DNA of 64,000 nucleotides from Micromonospora lupini str. Lupac 08 (GTDB taxonomy: Bacteria; Actinomycetota; Actinomycetes; Mycobacteriales; Micromonosporaceae), in NCBI RefSeq assembly GCF_000297395.2, contig NZ_HF570108.1, positions 1 to 64,000 on the forward strand. The letters are read 5' to 3'. Positions 60,244 to 64,000 of the stretch are shown piece after piece. Made by a program: the position numbers and the translations under genes. A model generated the notes under the pieces. That model made no database searches and was not told the DNA's origin. It saw only the letters and a program-made list of their open reading frames with translations. Numbering within the stretch: the stretch's first letter is position 1; the number at the start of each line of letters is the position of its first letter.

Positions 60244-61800
60244 ATGGGTCTTCCACGCAGGTCCGTACTGGTCGGGGTGGCCGCCGCGACCGTGTTCGCC
60301 GTCGGCACCCCGGCCCTGGCCGCCGAGCCCGTCGGTGTGGTCCGGGAGGCCGGCGGAGCCACCGCCGTGCCGGACAGCTACATCGTCGTCCTCAAGGACA
60401 CCGCCGTGGCCTCCAGCCGGGTCGGTGACACCGCGCAGCGGCTGACCGGCCGGCACGGCGGACGGGTCGCCCGTACCTACGGCACGGCGCTGCGTGGCTT
60501 CGAGGTCACCGTCAGCGCGAGCGCGGCGGCACGCATCGCCGCCGACCCGGCCGTCGCGTACGTCGAGCAGAACCACACCGTGTCGATCTCCGGTACGCAG
60601 GCCAACCCGCCCTCCTGGGGCCTGGACCGCATCGACCAGCGCAACCTGCCGCTGGACAGCTCCTACACCTACCCGAACACGGCGAGCAACGTGCACGCCT
60701 ACATCATCGACACCGGCATCCGCTTCGCCCACAACGACTTCGGCGGCCGGGCGACCTCCGGCTACGACGCCGTGGACGGCGGGTCGGCCGACGACTGCAA
60801 CGGGCACGGCACGCACGTCGCCGGCACCGTCGGCGGATCGTCGTACGGGGTGGCGAAGGGCGTCCAGCTCGTCGGCGTACGGGTGCTGAACTGCGCCGGC
60901 AGTGGCACCAACGCCGGTGTGATCGCCGGTGTCGACTGGGTCACCGCGAACGCGATCAAGCCGGCGGTGGCGAACATGAGCCTCGGCGGCGGCGCGAACA
61001 GCTCGCTGGACACCGCCGTCCGTAACTCGGTCGCGTCCGGCGTGACGTACGGCCTCGCCGCCGGCAACGACAACGGCGCGAACGCCTGCAACACCTCGCC
61101 GGCGCGGACGACGGAGGCCATCACGGTCGGGTCGACGACCAGCTCGGACGCCCGTTCGTCGTTCTCCAACATCGGCACCTGCCTGGACATCTTCGCGCCG
61201 GGGTCGTCGATCACCTCGGCCTGGTACACGAGCAACACGGCGACCAACACCATCAGCGGCACCTCGATGGCCACTCCGCACGTGGTCGGGGCGGCGGCCC
61301 TGGTGGCCAGCGCCAACCCGGGCTGGACCCCGGCGCAGGTGCGCGACCAGCTGGTGGCCAACGCGACCCCGAACGTGGTGACCAACGCCGGCTCGGGCTC
61401 GCCGAACCTGCTGCTCTACGTGGGCAGCGGCGGCACCACCCCGCCCCCCACCGGCTGCACCGGCACCAACGGCACCGACGTGTCGATCCCGGACGCCGGC
61501 GCGGCGGTGACCAGCTCGATCACCATCTCCGGCTGTGGCCGCAACGCCTCATCGGCCTCCACGGTGGCGGTGAACATCGTGCACACGTACCGCGGTGATC
61601 TGGTCATCGACCTGCTCGCCCCGGACGGCAGCGCGTACCGGCTGAAGAACAGCAGCACCTCGGACAGCGCCGACAACGTGAACACCACGTACACGGCCAA
61701 CGTGTCCGGTGAGGCCGCCGACGGCATCTGGCGGCTGCAGGTGCGCGACACCTACTCGGCCGACACCGGCTACATCAACTCCTGGACCCTGACCGTCTGA
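60244..61800 (+). CDS. secreted subtilisin-like serine protease (S8) with P-domain
   Basis: 518 residues. Signal peptide about 1-27 (SVLVGVAAATVFAVGTPALA). An inhibitor I9 propeptide follows (about 44-113, SYIVVLKD to VAYVEQNHTV). The catalytic domain has Asp156 (YIIDTG), His188 (NGHGTHVAG) and Ser341 (SGTSMATPH), the proteinase-K/aqualysin type. A Gly/Thr/Pro linker precedes a C-terminal P/Homo-B domain (about 430-518; SSITISGCGRNASSAS, HTYRGDLVIDLLAPDGSAY). Self-processed extracellular endoprotease. GGAGGGAGG fixes the ATG, and a 12-bp terminator hairpin follows. Confidence 0.96.
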   Translation: MGLPRRSVLVGVAAATVFAVGTPALAAEPVGVVREAGGATAVPDSYIVVLKDTAVASSRVGDTAQRLTGRHGGRVARTYGTALRGFEVTVSASAAARIAADPAVAYVEQNHTVSISGTQANPPSWGLDRIDQRNLPLDSSYTYPNTASNVHAYIIDTGIRFAHNDFGGRATSGYDAVDGGSADDCNGHGTHVAGTVGGSSYGVAKGVQLVGVRVLNCAGSGTNAGVIAGVDWVTANAIKPAVANMSLGGGANSSLDTAVRNSVASGVTYGLAAGNDNGANACNTSPARTTEAITVGSTTSSDARSSFSNIGTCLDIFAPGSSITSAWYTSNTATNTISGTSMATPHVVGAAALVASANPGWTPAQVRDQLVANATPNVVTNAGSGSPNLLLYVGSGGTTPPPTGCTGTNGTDVSIPDAGAAVTSSITISGCGRNASSASTVAVNIVHTYRGDLVIDLLAPDGSAYRLKNSSTSDSADNVNTTYTANVSGEAADGIWRLQVRDTYSADTGYINSWTLTV

Positions 61801-61814
61801 CCCGTCTCACGGCC

Positions 61815-61845
61815 GAGACCCCACCCGCGATCCGGGTGGGGTCTC
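61815..61845. terminator. bidirectional terminator-like hairpin
   Basis: Perfect 12-bp arms GAGACCCCACCC and GGGTGGGGTCTC with a 7-base loop, between the subtilisin gene and the convergent glycosyltransferase gene. Confidence 0.75.
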
Positions 61846-61864
61846 GTGTCGTACCGAAAAGGGG

Positions 61865-62671
61865 TCAGACTGCGAAGGTGGCCGGTCGCTCGGTGGCCGG
61901 GGCCGGCGGGCGGGCCTTCCACAGGCCGGTCTTCTGACCGGCGAGGCGGGTCAGGTAGGCGGGGTTGAGGATCACGTAGCGGCGCCAGAGTCGCTTCGGC
62001 TCCAGGCCGAGCCGCCAGAACCACTCCAGGCCGGCGCGCTGCATCCACGGCGGGGGCTGACGCAGCAGCCCGGCGTGGTAGTCGAAGGCCGCGCCGACGG
62101 CCATCATCGGCATGTCGAGCAGCGGGCGCATGGCGTACGTGAAGACCTCCTGGCGCGGGCAGCCGAGCCCGACCAGGACGAGCCGGGCGCCGCTGGACCG
62201 GATCCGGTCGGCGATCTCGGCGTCCTCGCCCGGCTGGACCGCCCGGAACTTCGACGGCTCCACCCCGGCGATCTTCAACGCGGGGAACATCCGCTCCAGC
62301 GCCGGGATCAGCTTGGCCAGCGTCTCCTCGGTCGACCCGTACAGGTAGACCGGCAGCCCCTCGTCGGCGAAGCGGGAGAGCACGTGCAGGGTCAGCGTCG
62401 GCCCGTAGACGCGGTCGCTGAGCCCGGCGTGGTGCAGCAGGTTGAGCGCCCAGCGCACCGGCTGCCCGTCCGGGGTGACCACGTCGAAGGAGTTGAGCCG
62501 GGCATTGTGCGCCGGGTCCAGCACACCTGTCATCACGCCGTGCACTGCCAACGCGGTGAGCGCGAGTGGCCGCCGCTCGTGCGCCGCGGTCACCACCGCG
62601 TCGGTCGCCGTGGCGTAGTCGGTGGCGTCGACGAGGACGCCCAGCACGTTGCGCTTGGTCCTGGACGTCAT
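61865..62671 (-). CDS. WecG/TagA/CpsF-family glycosyltransferase
   Basis: 268 residues of the GT26 family: N-terminal [58 protein letters not shown], then the conserved [14 protein letters not shown], the [11 protein letters not shown] motif and [21 protein letters not shown]. It transfers a hexosaminyl residue (UDP-ManNAc type) onto a lipid-linked sugar in surface polysaccharide or teichoic-acid-like synthesis at the inner membrane face. Its ATG overlaps the epimerase stop (ATGA), so the two are co-translated; the epimerase may make its donor sugar. Confidence 0.93.
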   Translation of the reverse strand: MTSRTKRNVLGVLVDATDYATATDAVVTAAHERRPLALTALAVHGVMTGVLDPAHNARLNSFDVVTPDGQPVRWALNLLHHAGLSDRVYGPTLTLHVLSRFADEGLPVYLYGSTEETLAKLIPALERMFPALKIAGVEPSKFRAVQPGEDAEIADRIRSSGARLVLVGLGCPRQEVFTYAMRPLLDMPMMAVGAAFDYHAGLLRQPPPWMQRAGLEWFWRLGLEPKRLWRRYVILNPAYLTRLAGQKTGLWKARPPAPATERPATFAV

Positions 62672-63741
62672 GACTGCGGCACCCACTTGTCCACGTTTGC
62701 CTCGTAGATCTCCCGCAGGATCATCGGCACGTCGTACGTGATCTTCCACTCCGGGTACTGCTCCTCGAACCGGGCCATGCTGCTCACGTACCACTGGTGG
62801 TCGCCGGTGCGGTTCTGCTCGACGTAGTTGATCTGCGCCTCGCGGCCGGTGATCTCCTGGGCGACCGCGAACGCCTCGATGTGCGAGGTGTTGGAGTACC
62901 GGCCGCCGCCGAGGTTGTAGACCTCGGCGGAGCGGGGGGCCCGGAAGAACGCCTCGAACGCGGTAAGCACGTCGTGCGAGTGGATCGCGTCGCGGACCAT
63001 CTTGCCCTTGTAGCCGAACAGGTTGTACGTCCGGCCCTCCATGACGCAGCGCATCAGGTAGGCCAGGAACCCGTGCAGCTCGGCTGCCGAGTGGGCGGGG
63101 CCGGTCAGGGTGCCGCCCCGGAAACAGGCGGTCTTCATGTCGAAGTAGCGGCCGTACTCCTGCACCATCACGTCCGCGGCGACCTTGGAGGCGCCGAAGA
63201 CCGAGTGCAGCGAGTGGTCGATCGACATCTCCTCGGTGATGCCCTGGTACCAGCGGTGGTCCTCGGGCAGCTCGTACCGCGTCTCCAGCTCGACCAGCGG
63301 CAGGCTGTTGGGCCGGTCGCCGTAGACCTTGTTTGTCGAACAGTGGATGAACGGCGCGTCGATCGCGTGCCGGCGGGTGTTCTCCAGGATGTTGAGCGTG
63401 CCGCCGGCGTTCACGTCGAAGTCCGTGTACGGCTCCTTGGCCGCCCAGTCGTGGCTCGGCTGCGCGGCGCTGTGGATCACCACGGCGATGTCCGAGCCGT
63501 ACTTCTTGAACACCTGCTCCAGACCGTCCCGGTCCCGGATGTCGACCGGGTAGTGGGTGTAGGAGCTGCCCAGGTCACGGCCGAGCCGTTCCAGGCTCCA
63601 CGAGGTGGAGCCGTCCTCGCCGAAGAAGTACCGACGCATGTCGTTGTCGATGCCGACGACGTCCAGACCGAGGCCGGCGAAGTGCCGGACCGCCTCGGAG
63701 CCGATCAGACCGCCCGACCCGGTCACCAACGCGACACTCAC
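62668..63741 (-). CDS. NAD-dependent sugar-nucleotide epimerase/dehydratase (CDP-tyvelose-epimerase-like)
   Basis: 357 residues, extended SDR. Cofactor motif VTGSGGLIG (residues 6-14), [22 protein letters not shown] with the active-site Ser/Thr, and [29 protein letters not shown] and VYNLGGG further on. The overall pattern is the CDP-paratose/tyvelose 2-epimerase group. The normally invariant catalytic Tyr of YxxxK is Phe182 here (VFGASK, Lys186). GTG at 63741 with AGGAG upstream. First gene of a two-gene unit with the WecG/TagA transferase, pointing to a surface glycan. Confidence 0.88.
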   Translation of the reverse strand: MSVALVTGSGGLIGSEAVRHFAGLGLDVVGIDNDMRRYFFGEDGSTSWSLERLGRDLGSSYTHYPVDIRDRDGLEQVFKKYGSDIAVVIHSAAQPSHDWAAKEPYTDFDVNAGGTLNILENTRRHAIDAPFIHCSTNKVYGDRPNSLPLVELETRYELPEDHRWYQGITEEMSIDHSLHSVFGASKVAADVMVQEYGRYFDMKTACFRGGTLTGPAHSAAELHGFLAYLMRCVMEGRTYNLFGYKGKMVRDAIHSHDVLTAFEAFFRAPRSAEVYNLGGGRYSNTSHIEAFAVAQEITGREAQINYVEQNRTGDHQWYVSSMARFEEQYPEWKITYDVPMILREIYEANVDKWVPQS

Positions 63742-63816
63742 ACGCCACTCCTGGTCCATCGGAGGCAGAAACCATCGGAGCATAGCGTGACGCCCGGCAC
63801 GCCCCGATATGACGGA

Positions 63817-63841
63817 AGGGCCCCGCATTCAGCGGAGCCCT
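63817..63841 (-). terminator. terminator-like hairpin after tRNA-Leu
   Basis: Arms AGGGCCCCGC and GCGGAGCCCT (one mismatch) with a 5-base loop, just downstream of the minus-strand tRNA-Leu and upstream of the epimerase gene. The T-rich CGTCTTTT lies on the plus-strand 3' side, so it could also stop plus-strand transcripts. Confidence 0.55.
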
Positions 63842-63851
63842 CGTCTTTTGG

Positions 63852-63934
63852 TGGGGATGGGGGGAGTTGAACCCCCACGCCCTTTCGGGCACACGGACCT
63901 GAACCGTGCGCGTCTGCCATTCCGCCACATCCCC
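63852..63934 (-). tRNA. tRNA-Leu(CAG)
   Basis: 83 bases, class II with a variable arm (TGCCCGAAAGGGCG). Acceptor GGGGATG pairs with CATCCCC; anticodon stem CACGG/CCGTG holds loop TTCAGGT (anticodon CAG); the T-arm is GGGGG-TTCAACT-CCCCC; discriminator A. CCA is not encoded. Confidence 0.97.
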
Positions 63935-64000
63935 GTGGCACGACCCGGGACACTCTAGCCGCCCCGGACCCGCTGTCTCCAACAGGCCCCGGGAATACTA

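Overview
The window is a high-GC actinobacterial chromosome segment, most likely from the Micromonosporaceae (Micromonospora-like). The basis is the gyrA - DUF3566 membrane gene - tRNA-Ile(GAT) - DLW-39-type small protein - tRNA-Ala(TGC) order, which lies next to oriC in this group, together with very high GC in coding regions, many GTG starts and several leaderless-looking genes. Three or four DnaA-box-like nonamers precede gyrA, and a 13/14 match to the ParB-binding parS core lies at 18600-18615. Both fit an origin-proximal position.

Layout. 1-4049: gyrA block and two tRNAs. 4007-6245: a small integrated element in the 3' half of tRNA-Ala, bounded by a 49-bp direct repeat. It carries an integrase gene broken by an internal deletion, an excisionase and one membrane protein. 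A remnant of a second, related integrase (6246-6361) and a frameshifted orphan gene (6362-6867) follow, so this is a decaying integration hot spot. 7202-9704: a secreted ALF-repeat protein, a CBS protein and a metallo-beta-lactamase-fold hydrolase. 9746-14304: a giant CtpI-like P-type ATPase preceded by a possible coupled leader ORF. 14458-18579: transporters, a GAP-family protein, an SDR protein and a YbaK-type deacylase. 18632-21994 (minus): proS, CBS protein, sufE and DsbA-like genes. 22074-24337: a membrane-tethered solute-binding protein overlapping a polytopic membrane protein gene. 24556-28564: SGNH hydrolase, amidohydrolase-like protein, large secreted protein, rhodanese sseA. 28604-33498: SigE-type ECF sigma factor with a coupled membrane protein, a TetR-flavin monooxygenase divergon, and an MFS exporter.

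33620-38295 is the most unusual unit: a diverged Hsp90-family ATPase and a 961-residue TPR-like protein, two bases apart. 38411-46798 holds an acyl-CoA catabolism region (TetR, biotin carboxylase, HMG-CoA lyase, carboxyltransferase, acyl-CoA dehydrogenase) that resembles branched-chain/leucine degradation. It is interrupted by an unrelated gene, a 910-bp intergenic region and a secreted snapalysin-type protease, and the biotin carboxylase lacks a fused biotin carrier domain. 47031-52895: an HTH-STAND-TPR regulator, a MarR/YceI pair and a glutamate-cysteine ligase. 52924-56777: membrane proteins, two with PASTA domains; one carries three 54-bp repeats that encode a DETMPIDR motif. 57783-58849: an XRE(DUF5753)-DUF397 pair. 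60244-63741: a secreted subtilisin, then a translationally coupled sugar-nucleotide epimerase and WecG/TagA glycosyltransferase. tRNA-Leu(CAG) closes the window.

Several genes end in long perfect hairpins. Three intergenic palindromes (40521-40566, 46816-46862, 55262-55336) look like possible dispersed repeat elements. No CRISPR array, rRNA operon or intact insertion sequence was seen. All functional calls rest on reading motifs by eye; no database search was run.
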